A stretch of 6,983 bases of DNA from NCBI GenBank assembly GCA_009774395.1, contig VSNQ01000179.1:1-6983 (forward strand), read 5' to 3'. The notes beneath the pieces were generated by a model. The model was given only the letters and a program-made list of their open reading frames with translations. It did no database searches and was not told the origin of the DNA. Below are positions 1 to 5,894 of this stretch, in pieces; positions within the stretch are counted from its first letter, which is position 1; the number at the start of each line of letters is the position of its first letter. Source of the stretch: Lachnospiraceae bacterium (lineage in GTDB: Bacteria; Bacillota; Clostridia; Lachnospirales; Lachnospiraceae). A program made the translations under genes and the position numbers.

Positions 1-88
1 CGCTACACTTGGCGGTAAATACCCGTGGCTAGACTTTCACTAGCTAGATTAGTGCCATGCTCGGCACACAAGAAAAATGCCGGATTCC
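1..88. repeat. Edge stretch with three consecutive small hairpins, possible end of a repeat or mobile element
   Basis: This non-coding edge lies downstream of the kinase remnant. It contains three perfect inverted repeats in a row: GGTA/TACC at 14-23 with a 2-base loop, GCTAG/CTAGC at 28-44 with a 7-base loop, and GTGCC/GGCAC at 52-67 with a 6-base loop. No T-run follows on either strand, so these are not ordinary terminators. Tandem hairpins packed this tightly are typical of structured repeats or the subterminal ends of some insertion sequences, but no transposase or terminal repeat is visible. A short plus-strand reading frame starting at 57 crosses the area and lacks a ribosome-binding site. 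The identity is unknown. Confidence 0.3.
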
Positions 89-532
89 TTACGCAATCCG
101 ACAAAATATTGCTGTCACCACAGCTCCTCCCTGTTCATCATTTCCTAAAACTAATTTTCCTCCATGTTTTTCACAATACAGCCTGCTGATATACATTCCC
201 AGACCCGCATGTTTCAGGCTGTCTTTTACATTCTGCCCATAGAACGCTTCCGTAATTTTTTCTGCATCTTCCCGAAACCCATCGCCGTCATCCATGACAC
301 AAATACTTAATTTTTCATATCCAGCCTTTACCATAATAATAATCTGCCGTTTCCCATGACGCAGGGCATTCGACAGAAGATTTTCCGTTACTTCTAAAAT
401 AATTTCCTTATCCCCGTAAAATTCTTCCTTTGATTCAGACACTTGCAACATACATTGTTTCCCATACTCTTTTTCCAAAATGGCAAGTTCCCCCTGAATA
501 TCCTTCTCTAATTGTCTGGCAGAAATATCCCT
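89..532 (-). pseudogene. C-terminal ATPase half of a frameshifted sensor histidine kinase
   Basis: This is the HATPase_c domain of a histidine kinase, cut off from its dimerisation half by a frameshift. The N box (ENLLSNALRHG), G1 box (DDGDGF) and G2 box (GLGMYISR) are all present, so the domain itself looks intact. Reading the same frame upstream of the TTG at 478 gives an open, kinase-like stretch (RDISARQLEKDIQGELAIL) back to about 532. There it should join the RQLTP end of the neighbouring frame. One base appears to be missing near the CCC at 529-531. There is no convincing ribosome-binding site for independent translation: the only start near 478 is a TTG preceded by a G-rich but weak sequence. 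I therefore read it as the 3' part of the broken gene at 508-1380 rather than a separate gene. A sequencing error in the C-run would restore the frame. Confidence 0.75.
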
Positions 533-1380
533 GGAGTCAGCTGCCGATTTTCTAAACTGCTCAATTTCCGCATTGTTTCTACGAAGATATCCATGCGTTC
601 AATTTGGCGTCCGCTCTCTGTCAGCATCTCCATTGCCTGTTCCATATTGATATCTTCGCTTGGCAGATATTCCATCAGCATTTCCTGATACCCTTTCAAA
701 ACGGACAATGGGGCGCGTATATCGTGCGAAATAGCCGCCCGCAGCATCTTTTCCTCCTCAACCGTCCGCCATAATGCCTGATTATTTCTGGCAAGCTGTT
801 CCCGCATTTTCTCAAATTCCCTGCAAAGTTCGCCCATCTCGTCCTTATTCTCATAGGAAATGCAAAAATCCAAATGATTCTCGGCAATCCTTTTTGATGC
901 CTGTACCAGTTCTTCCATCGGCTTTCTTAACTTGTTTTGGTAAAAGAGGAAAACTGCCGCGCAGCTTCCTGCTATAGACAGTTCTCCTTGAAAGCAGCAT
1001 TCTGTCTTTTCTCTGCGCCGTGCTTCCCGTTTCAGGTGCGCCGTAATCCTTGCATCAAGCTCTTTCAGGCTAAACGGCTTTAAAATGTAGTCGTCGCCTC
1101 CTGAAGAAAACCCATTTATAACGTCTTGTTCGTCTACCCGTGCGGTCAGAAACAGAATCGGGCAGGCGACTTTATCCCGTATCCTCCTGCATACCTCTAT
1201 CCCGTCAATATTCGGCATATTTACATCCAGTAATATAATATCTGGCTGCAGCTTTATTTTATTTAACCCTTCCAATCCATTCCCTGCCGTAATGATTTCA
1301 TATTTTTTAATTTCCAAAAATTTTTTCAGCATTTTAAGAAGTTCGGTATCATCATCAATCATCAATATCTTATAAGCCAT
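508..1380 (-). CDS. Response-regulator receiver domain fused to HAMP/HisKA kinase fragment (decayed two-component system)
   Basis: The start is ATG at 1380, chosen because AAGGAG sits six bases upstream and the receiver domain begins there (MAYKILMIDDD); an upstream TTG at 1473 is unlikely. Residues 1-120 form a complete receiver domain: acidic pair D9/D10, phospho-acceptor D52, T79 and K101. At about residue 135, where an OmpR-family regulator would enter its winged-helix domain (QGELSI), the sequence switches to the tail of a transmembrane helix (AVFLFYQNKLRKP). A HAMP-like linker follows (about 150-190), then a HisKA domain with H219 in ISHDIRAPL. The regulator thus lacks its DNA-binding domain and the kinase lacks its sensor, as expected from an in-frame deletion across adjacent regulator and kinase genes. 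After residue 283 the frame shifts and ends at TAG, while the ATPase domain continues in another frame. The product could still be phosphorylated in principle but cannot bind DNA. It is most likely non-functional. Confidence 0.8.
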   Translation of the reverse strand: MAYKILMIDDDTELLKMLKKFLEIKKYEIITAGNGLEGLNKIKLQPDIILLDVNMPNIDGIEVCRRIRDKVACPILFLTARVDEQDVINGFSSGGDDYILKPFSLKELDARITAHLKREARRREKTECCFQGELSIAGSCAAVFLFYQNKLRKPMEELVQASKRIAENHLDFCISYENKDEMGELCREFEKMREQLARNNQALWRTVEEEKMLRAAISHDIRAPLSVLKGYQEMLMEYLPSEDINMEQAMEMLTESGRQIERMDIFVETMRKLSSLENRQLTPGIFLPDN

Positions 1381-1485
1381 TTCTGCTCCTTTTCCTTGAT
1401 AGGGTTGCCTTTTTGGTTTGTATTCCTGTTCTGTGCATAAATTATCGACAATAGGATATCCCTTGCCAGTCAATATTTAAAATTA

Positions 1486-1491
1486 ATTATA
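1486..1491 (-). promoter_or_regulatory. Candidate -10 box for the decayed regulator-kinase gene
   Basis: A perfect TATAAT lies on the minus strand about 105 bases upstream of the ATG at 1380. The -35 region at the usual 17-18 base distance (about 1509-1515) is a poor match, so the promoter may be weak or activator-dependent. The rest of 1381-1593 shows no terminator for the upstream ATPase gene. It also has no copy of the TTTCACA direct repeat found before the other two operons. Confidence 0.4.
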
Positions 1492-1593
1492 CTACACAAA
1501 TCCCAACAAATACACAACGAATACTTTGTTTTAATTAGAAAGGGCAGCCAAATTCCGTGATACATACCGTTTACCATCATTTCCATTCTGTTC

Positions 1594-2223
1594 TCATAAC
1601 TGTTGTAGCTTGCCTTTCTTCAAACGAAAAACCATATCAGCTTGCTTTGCAAGGTCATTAGAATGCGTCACAATAATAACGCACTTATTCATCTGATGGG
1701 CACAATTTTTTAAAACTTCTGTTATTTCGGCAGCAGTGTCCTCGTCCAAATTTCCTGTCGGTTCGTCAGCCAAAATAATAGGTGTGTCCGATGCCAATGT
1801 ACGGGCGATTGCAACACGCTGCTGTTGTCCGCCTGATAATTTCATTACATTGCGTTTCGCTTCATCTTCAGTTAATCCAAGTTGTTTTAACACGAAAAGG
1901 GCATCCTGCTTTGCAGTCAGCTTTACATTTTCAACAGGCGTCATATAGTCAATGAGATTGTAACTTTGAAATATAAGTGAAACATGATTGCGCCTATGGT
2001 ATTCAAGTGTATGCTCTGAAATATCCACACCATCAAATAAAATTTCACCTTTTTGCGGTACATCAAGCCCGCCAAGCAGTGATAACAAAGTCGTCTTTCC
2101 AGAGCCCGACACTCCCAGTATGGCATACATTTTTCCTGTTTCAAACACGGCATTTACTGCTGTCAATATTTTTTTGCTCTTGTCATAAGAGTAAGATACA
2201 TCTTTCATTTCAAATACAGACAT
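1594..2223 (-). CDS. ABC transporter ATP-binding protein, Vex2/LolD/MacB-type
   Basis: This is the cytoplasmic ATPase (209 residues) that powers the FtsX/MacB-type permease encoded just upstream. All nucleotide-binding motifs are present: Walker A GVSGSGKT (37-44), Q-loop Q86, signature LSGGQ (129-133), Walker B IILADE with D153/E154, D-loop around GNLD, and H-loop H187. The start is ATG at 2223 with AAAGGAG nine bases upstream, and the gap to the permease stop is only 18 bases, so the two genes are co-transcribed. The stretches YHRRNHVSLIFQSYNLIDY and KLSGGQQQRVAIAR closely match what I recall of pneumococcal Vex2, the ATPase of the Vex123 transporter. Such MacB-like systems usually do not pump across the membrane in the classical way: they extract or release substrates at the outer face (family knowledge). 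The substrate here is unknown, and an antimicrobial peptide or envelope compound is the likely class. No clear terminator follows. Confidence 0.93.
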   Translation of the reverse strand: MSVFEMKDVSYSYDKSKKILTAVNAVFETGKMYAILGVSGSGKTTLLSLLGGLDVPQKGEILFDGVDISEHTLEYHRRNHVSLIFQSYNLIDYMTPVENVKLTAKQDALFVLKQLGLTEDEAKRNVMKLSGGQQQRVAIARTLASDTPIILADEPTGNLDEDTAAEITEVLKNCAHQMNKCVIIVTHSNDLAKQADMVFRLKKGKLQQL

Positions 2224-2241
2224 ATGTAAAAACTCCTTTCA

Positions 2242-3702
2242 TTAACTCATTTTTGATAAAATTTCTCTTGGCTTCAAACGCATTACCGTACCCGATGAGA
2301 GAATTACGGAAACCGTAATAATTGCAAAACCAATCAGATATAGCTGCAGCATATCGAAAATATCAACTGAAATGTGGATTTGCTCTGTTTTTGCAATATC
2401 AACTGATACCTCTGCTTCGGGCGGCATTATGTCCTGTTCATCATTTTGTGGTGCAGAAATCTCACTATCATCCTTTATTGTGACTTGAACATCATCCAAC
2501 GAAAGACCATAATCGTCCTTTATGTCCAAAACTACATCTTTATCATTGCTTAAATTTTCTCCACTTGACGGACTTTCAATAAGTTTGTTTGCCAGTTGAT
2601 TTGCAACTGCATTACCCATAAAGAAAGATAAACCAAAAGCGATTACGGCAATCATAAAAACTTCTGCCAGATATTGACTGACGATTTTACCTTTTCCAAT
2701 GCCCAGAGAAAGGAATACCCCTGTTTCATGGATGCGGCTTCTTCCCCACATGGTAAGTATTAAGGCAAGAATGATTCCGCTGACCAATGCAATAACCAAA
2801 ATAATTGATGTAACCAAGGATTGTAGCTTTTCAAGTGGAGCAGCAGCTTCTTGATACTCTGTATCGTCGGTAGTAAGCGTAAACGCCTGCCAATCCATTT
2901 CAGGATTTTCTCTTATTTCTTTCACAATTTTTTCAAGGTTTGCGGGGTCATCGACCAAAAATTTTGCCGAGCCAAAGCCTACGGGAGTACCTCTGAAAAG
3001 TTCTTGCAACGTATAGTAATCGACAAAAATCTGGTTTTCTATTTTTTCGTAGGTAGCGATATTTTCAAATGCAGAGTCGGGTTTAAGGATTTCATAAAAT
3101 CCGATAATTTTTATTTCAACTTTACAATCCGCTGTTATCGAAAAGGTGTCTCCGATATGCAAGCCGTTTTTTTCTGCTAATTCTTTGCTTATGATGGCTG
3201 AATACTTTTCGGTGTTCGTAATATGCTTTCCCTCAATTAGCTGTAATTTCTGTGATGTAAAAAAAGCATTGGTTTCACTTGAATAAACAGTTCTTGCGTA
3301 TACGGAATTATTTAATTCGCCTTTTAACGGGACATTTCCCTTAAATATTTCAAGATTAGGCCAAACATTGCTTTGTGTGTCTGCATCACAACTTTTTATG
3401 CCGTCCATCTGCAAGATTAAATCAATCATTTCCTGTGTCAAAGGACGTTCCGTGTATAATGTCACACCGCCCTCATTATCATTGATTGTCTTAAAATATG
3501 GGTTGCTTTCAGAAAATTCGGGAAATAGTTCAAATGTTCCTCCCATTGTTTGCCGCAGCTTTTTCTGTTCTAACCGTGCAGCCCTTTCAATCGAAATTCC
3601 AGACAGCACAAAGGCTGCCATAGTAAGAAGGACGAAAAAAAGCAATATACTTTTTCCCTTTTTTCTTGTGACGTATAAAAATGCTCTCTTAATTGTACCC
3701 AT
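2242..3702 (-). CDS. ABC transporter permease, FtsX/MacB family (Vex1/Vex3-like)
   Basis: This 486-residue membrane partner of the following ATPase has the standard four-helix FtsX/MacB layout. It has TM1 at about 18-36, a large extracytoplasmic domain (about 37-295) of the MacB periplasmic-core type, TM2 at about 296-318, TM3 at about 345-365 and TM4 at about 451-470. The cytoplasmic turn after TM2 carries the family motif RIHETGVFLSLGIGKGKI, and the C-terminus ends in the typical MRLKPREILSKMS. The second extracellular loop (about 372-448) is unusually long and rich in Asp and Glu. The start is ATG at 3702, with GGAGGT six bases upstream. The gene begins an operon preceded by a two-copy TTTCACA-type direct repeat, suggesting control by the adjacent regulator. 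Vex-type systems in streptococci have two permeases flanking the ATPase; only one is present here, so it may work as a homodimer. Function as an export or resistance pump is inferred. Confidence 0.9.
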   Translation of the reverse strand: MGTIKRAFLYVTRKKGKSILLFFVLLTMAAFVLSGISIERAARLEQKKLRQTMGGTFELFPEFSESNPYFKTINDNEGGVTLYTERPLTQEMIDLILQMDGIKSCDADTQSNVWPNLEIFKGNVPLKGELNNSVYARTVYSSETNAFFTSQKLQLIEGKHITNTEKYSAIISKELAEKNGLHIGDTFSITADCKVEIKIIGFYEILKPDSAFENIATYEKIENQIFVDYYTLQELFRGTPVGFGSAKFLVDDPANLEKIVKEIRENPEMDWQAFTLTTDDTEYQEAAAPLEKLQSLVTSIILVIALVSGIILALILTMWGRSRIHETGVFLSLGIGKGKIVSQYLAEVFMIAVIAFGLSFFMGNAVANQLANKLIESPSSGENLSNDKDVVLDIKDDYGLSLDDVQVTIKDDSEISAPQNDEQDIMPPEAEVSVDIAKTEQIHISVDIFDMLQLYLIGFAIITVSVILSSGTVMRLKPREILSKMS

Positions 3703-3746
3703 TCTATTACCTCCGTTTTCTGATGTTAATTTTAGTGAACGGCTAT

Positions 3747-3752
3747 ATCATA
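3747..3752 (-). promoter_or_regulatory. Candidate -10 box of the permease-ATPase operon
   Basis: TATGAT on the minus strand lies between the direct-repeat operator and the permease start. No good -35 hexamer stands 17 bases upstream, as expected of a promoter whose -35 contact is replaced by an OmpR-family activator. The assignment is tentative; a TATTGG nearer the operator is an alternative. Confidence 0.3.
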
Positions 3753-3772
3753 ATCTCCCAATATGGAACCAG

Positions 3773-3790
3773 TATGAAATGTGTGTGAAA
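3773..3790 (-). promoter_or_regulatory. Direct-repeat operator upstream of the permease-ATPase operon
   Basis: Read on the minus strand, two near-identical heptamers TTTCACA (3790-3784) and TTTCATA (3779-3773) start exactly 11 bases apart, one helical turn. The same arrangement, TTTCACA twice with an 11-base period, occurs at 5667-5684 before the response regulator gene. OmpR-family regulators bind tandem half-sites of this kind. The most economical reading is that the regulator at 4968-5633 activates this operon from here. Confidence 0.65.
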
Positions 3791-3808
3791 TTCAAAAGTT
3801 CTTTAATC

Positions 3809-3837
3809 AAAAAAGCTCCCCGACTGTTGGAGAGCTT
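3809..3837 (-). terminator. Intrinsic terminator of the regulator-kinase operon
   Basis: On the minus strand, 16 bases after the kinase stop codon, AAGCTCTCC pairs with GGGGAGCTT (nine pairs, one of them G-U) around a 7-base loop, and the stem runs into a run of six T. This separates the regulator-kinase transcript from the permease-ATPase operon, which then has its own operator and start signals. Confidence 0.85.
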
Positions 3838-3852
3838 CTTCAGCGTGATAGA

Positions 3853-4971
3853 CTATTTTAAATTGATAATAAATCTCATTCCTTGTGGATGTTTCATGGG
3901 AATAAATGAATATGAAATATCCATTGCATGAAACAAGGTTGCGACAAGGTAAAGCCCAAGCCCATTTCCGCCATTATCACGGTTTCGGGAAAAATCTGGA
4001 CGATAAAACGGCTCAAATAAATGTCGTAATATTTCATCAGAAACAGGCTGGCATTCGTTTTCTATAATAAGATTTTTTTCATCAAAATATACATAAATTG
4101 TTTTGCCTGTTTCTGTATATGCTACCGCATTGGAAAGAATATTGGAAACAGCTTTTTCAAACAAATGCTGTGGCAGAACTGCCGTAAAATTATCAAACAA
4201 TTCCAGTCTAAATATAATCCCCTTCGCCTTTGCAATCAACATATATGGTTCGCATAAGGCAGAAATCACTTCTGATAAGTTAGTTTGTACCGCTGTTTCC
4301 TTTTCGGATGATATGTTTAGCCGTGAAGTTTCAAGAATATCATGTATCATATTAGCAAGATATTCCGTCATTTCTTTACATTCTGGCAAGTAAGTATCAT
4401 AGTCTTTATATTTTCCAATACCAAGTATCATATTTTCTAAAGTAGCATTTAAAGCCGTAACAGGCGTTTTTAATTCGTGTGAAGCAATCCGCAAAAAATC
4501 AACTTTTGATTTTTCACTTTCGCTTACATATTGTTTTTCAACTTCAAGATTATGAATTGCTGACAGCAGACTTTGATACAAATAGTTTATGTTATCTGCC
4601 AACGCACCGATTTCATCTTTTGAGCTAATCGTACAGACAGCATTTTTCTCCATTTGTGCCATTTGTTTTGCTGCCATATTGATGTGCTTAATTGGAACAG
4701 TTATTTTTCTGGAAAACCAAAAAGAGCAAACTATGGAAATAATAATACAGCAAACAAGAGATACTGGCAGGGCATTTACGATTGTCTGCTTAACATAGGG
4801 TGCTACATTAACATCTGTGCTAAAAGATATTTGCTCACTTGCCTTAATCGTAACATCCATAATTTCGTGTGGAATATATGAGTAAAGCAAAAGATGGGCA
4901 ACCCCAACAATAAAGAGCATCAATCCTAATGTATATATAAAAGTCTTTGGAAATATCTTTATTTTCTTCAT
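3853..4971 (-). CDS. Two-component sensor histidine kinase, VncS/VanS-like
   Basis: A membrane histidine kinase of 372 residues. TM1 is at about 11-31, a short extracytoplasmic segment of roughly 37 residues follows (about 32-68), and TM2 is at about 69-87. Then come a HAMP linker (about 88-140), HisKA with phospho-acceptor H165 in IASHELKTP, and HATPase_c with N box SNILSNA (about 276-282), F box FEPFYR (319-324) and G2 box GGNGLGLYLV (334-343). The usual DxGxG of the G1 box is replaced by ENECQPV (304-310), a departure I associate with some kinases of this group. The ATG overlaps the regulator's stop codon (ATGA), with GAGGTGA just upstream, so the two are translationally coupled. The small outer loop suggests that it senses a ligand near the membrane or through a partner transporter rather than with a large sensor domain. 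The partner is the adjacent response regulator; likely targets are the operons carrying the shared operator. The ligand is unknown. Confidence 0.92.
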   Translation of the reverse strand: MKKIKIFPKTFIYTLGLMLFIVGVAHLLLYSYIPHEIMDVTIKASEQISFSTDVNVAPYVKQTIVNALPVSLVCCIIISIVCSFWFSRKITVPIKHINMAAKQMAQMEKNAVCTISSKDEIGALADNINYLYQSLLSAIHNLEVEKQYVSESEKSKVDFLRIASHELKTPVTALNATLENMILGIGKYKDYDTYLPECKEMTEYLANMIHDILETSRLNISSEKETAVQTNLSEVISALCEPYMLIAKAKGIIFRLELFDNFTAVLPQHLFEKAVSNILSNAVAYTETGKTIYVYFDEKNLIIENECQPVSDEILRHLFEPFYRPDFSRNRDNGGNGLGLYLVATLFHAMDISYSFIPMKHPQGMRFIINLK

Positions 4972-5633
4972 GTATTCACCTCATACTTGTAACCGATACC
5001 TTTAACAGTAACGATACATTCAAGCCGTAGTTTCTTTCGCAAATTTTTAATATAAGTATCTATTGTCCTGTCAATAATAGGATAACTATCGCCCCATAAA
5101 TCATCAAGTATTTGAGTGCGGGTAAGAACCAATCCTTTATGTTCCACAAGCAACTTTAGCAAATCAATTTCTTTTGGAGTAATATCAATTTTTCCATTAT
5201 TATCTTTTGCAGAATAACCAGAGAAATCCACAATTACATCGCCAAATGCTATTGTATTAGGCAATATCCCTTTTCCGCTTCTTCTTAAAAGAGCTGTAAT
5301 ACGCCGCCCCAATAAAACCATAGAAAAGGGCTTTGTGATATAGTCATCCGCTTGTTCATCAAAACTTGTAACTTGGGTATATTCATCTTCAATCGCTGTT
5401 AGCATGAGTACAGGAACAGAACTTTTTTGCCTTATTTCATGCAAAACGGAAAGCCCCGATATTTTAGGGAGCATAATATCAAGCACAATTAAGTCTATAT
5501 TGCATTCATCAAAAGATTGTAATGCAGCAGCGCCATCATACGCTGATATTAGCATATGTCCTGCTGATTTTAGATACTCGCATATTGCTTCGTTTGTTTT
5601 TCGGTCATCTTCAACAATGAGTAATGTCGCCAT
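4968..5633 (-). CDS. OmpR-family response regulator, VncR/VanR-like
   Basis: A cytoplasmic DNA-binding regulator of 221 residues, a normal length for the family. The receiver domain (about 1-117) has acidic residues D9/D10, phospho-acceptor D52 in LIVLDIMLP, T79 and K101. A winged-helix effector domain follows (about 125-219), with the conserved ITPKEIDLLKLL, ILDDLWG, DRTIDTYIKNLRKKL and VKGIGYKY segments. I chose the ATG at 5633 (MATLLIVEDD) because AGAGGTG lies seven bases upstream. A GTG at 5642 is in frame but is itself part of that ribosome-binding site. The kinase gene overlaps its stop codon by four bases. A tandem TTTCACA repeat just upstream suggests autoregulation, and its second copy before the permease-ATPase operon suggests that this transporter is the main target. 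Both are inferences from the sequence pattern. Confidence 0.95.
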   Translation of the reverse strand: MATLLIVEDDRKTNEAICEYLKSAGHMLISAYDGAAALQSFDECNIDLIVLDIMLPKISGLSVLHEIRQKSSVPVLMLTAIEDEYTQVTSFDEQADDYITKPFSMVLLGRRITALLRRSGKGILPNTIAFGDVIVDFSGYSAKDNNGKIDITPKEIDLLKLLVEHKGLVLTRTQILDDLWGDSYPIIDRTIDTYIKNLRKKLRLECIVTVKGIGYKYEVNT

Positions 5634-5651
5634 ATAAATCACCTCTGTTTA

Positions 5652-5657
5652 AGCATA
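5652..5657 (-). promoter_or_regulatory. Candidate -10 box of the regulator-kinase operon
   Basis: TATGCT on the minus strand lies ten bases downstream of the second TTTCACA repeat. It would give a short leader of about 20 bases containing the AGAGGTG ribosome-binding site. No recognisable -35 box is present at the usual distance, consistent with activation by a bound regulator. Confidence is low because TATGGT five bases upstream fits almost as well. Confidence 0.3.
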
Positions 5658-5666
5658 CCATACTAA

Positions 5667-5684
5667 TGTGAAATGGGTGTGAAA
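5667..5684 (-). promoter_or_regulatory. Direct-repeat operator upstream of the regulator-kinase operon
   Basis: On the minus strand, TTTCACA occurs twice (5684-5678 and 5673-5667) with an 11-base period. It matches 3773-3790 at all but two of 18 positions. An A-run on the minus strand (5692-5700) lies directly upstream and could serve as an UP element. It is probably the autoregulatory site of the VncR-like regulator. Confidence 0.65.
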
Positions 5685-5894
5685 TTGCTTTATTTTTTTT
5701 AGCATATTGAAGTTCTTTCTACGAGTATCGGCAGGTTTAGGAACTGCTAACAAATTACTCATGACAATTACTTGTATAAATGTCCATCTGCGGCATCAGA
5801 TAATCTTGACGCAGCCCGCTACGCCTGCAATTACCTCCTTTGCAGCTGAACATTTATACGGTGTTAAATTAACAAGTTATTTTTTGACAATTCC
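5685..5894. other. Intergenic stretch without a supported gene
   Basis: This lies between the stop of the ABC-2 permease and the regulator's operator. It holds an exact palindrome TGTTAA-A-TTAACA at 5862-5874, an imperfect hairpin GCATCA/TGACGC at 5793-5812, and an isolated strong ribosome-binding-like AAAGGAGGT on the minus strand (5833-5841). The last is followed only by a three-codon TTG frame. All three minus frames contain short open stretches but none has a start, ribosome-binding site and length together. No clear intrinsic terminator for the permease operon is visible. A decayed small gene or a leader is possible, but not shown. Confidence 0.4.
5862..5874. repeat. 13-base palindrome between permease and regulator operons
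   Basis: TGTTAA and TTAACA flank a single central A. It lies about 20 bases past the permease stop codon. It could be an operator for a dimeric regulator or a very weak hairpin; no T-run follows to make it a terminator. Confidence 0.35.

Noticed and set aside
57..242. Plus-strand open frame of 61 codons
   Set aside because: It has no ribosome-binding site and lies opposite the kinase ATPase domain, whose motifs prove the minus strand is the coding one.
1381..1473. Upstream extension of the receiver fusion from a TTG at 1473
   Set aside because: The added 31 residues have no receiver homology and contain the AAGGAG ribosome-binding site of the ATG at 1380.
1537..1593. Possible terminator after the Vex2-like ATPase gene
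   Set aside because: No stem of more than a few pairs followed by a T-run could be found on the minus strand.
5639..5751. Minus-strand 37-codon frame beginning MSNLLAVPKP
   Set aside because: It runs through the direct-repeat operator and promoter of the regulator gene and has no ribosome-binding site.
5793..5812. Hairpin GCATCA/TGACGC as a terminator of the ABC-2 permease operon
   Set aside because: Imperfect six-pair stem with no T-run on either side, so it does not qualify as an intrinsic terminator.
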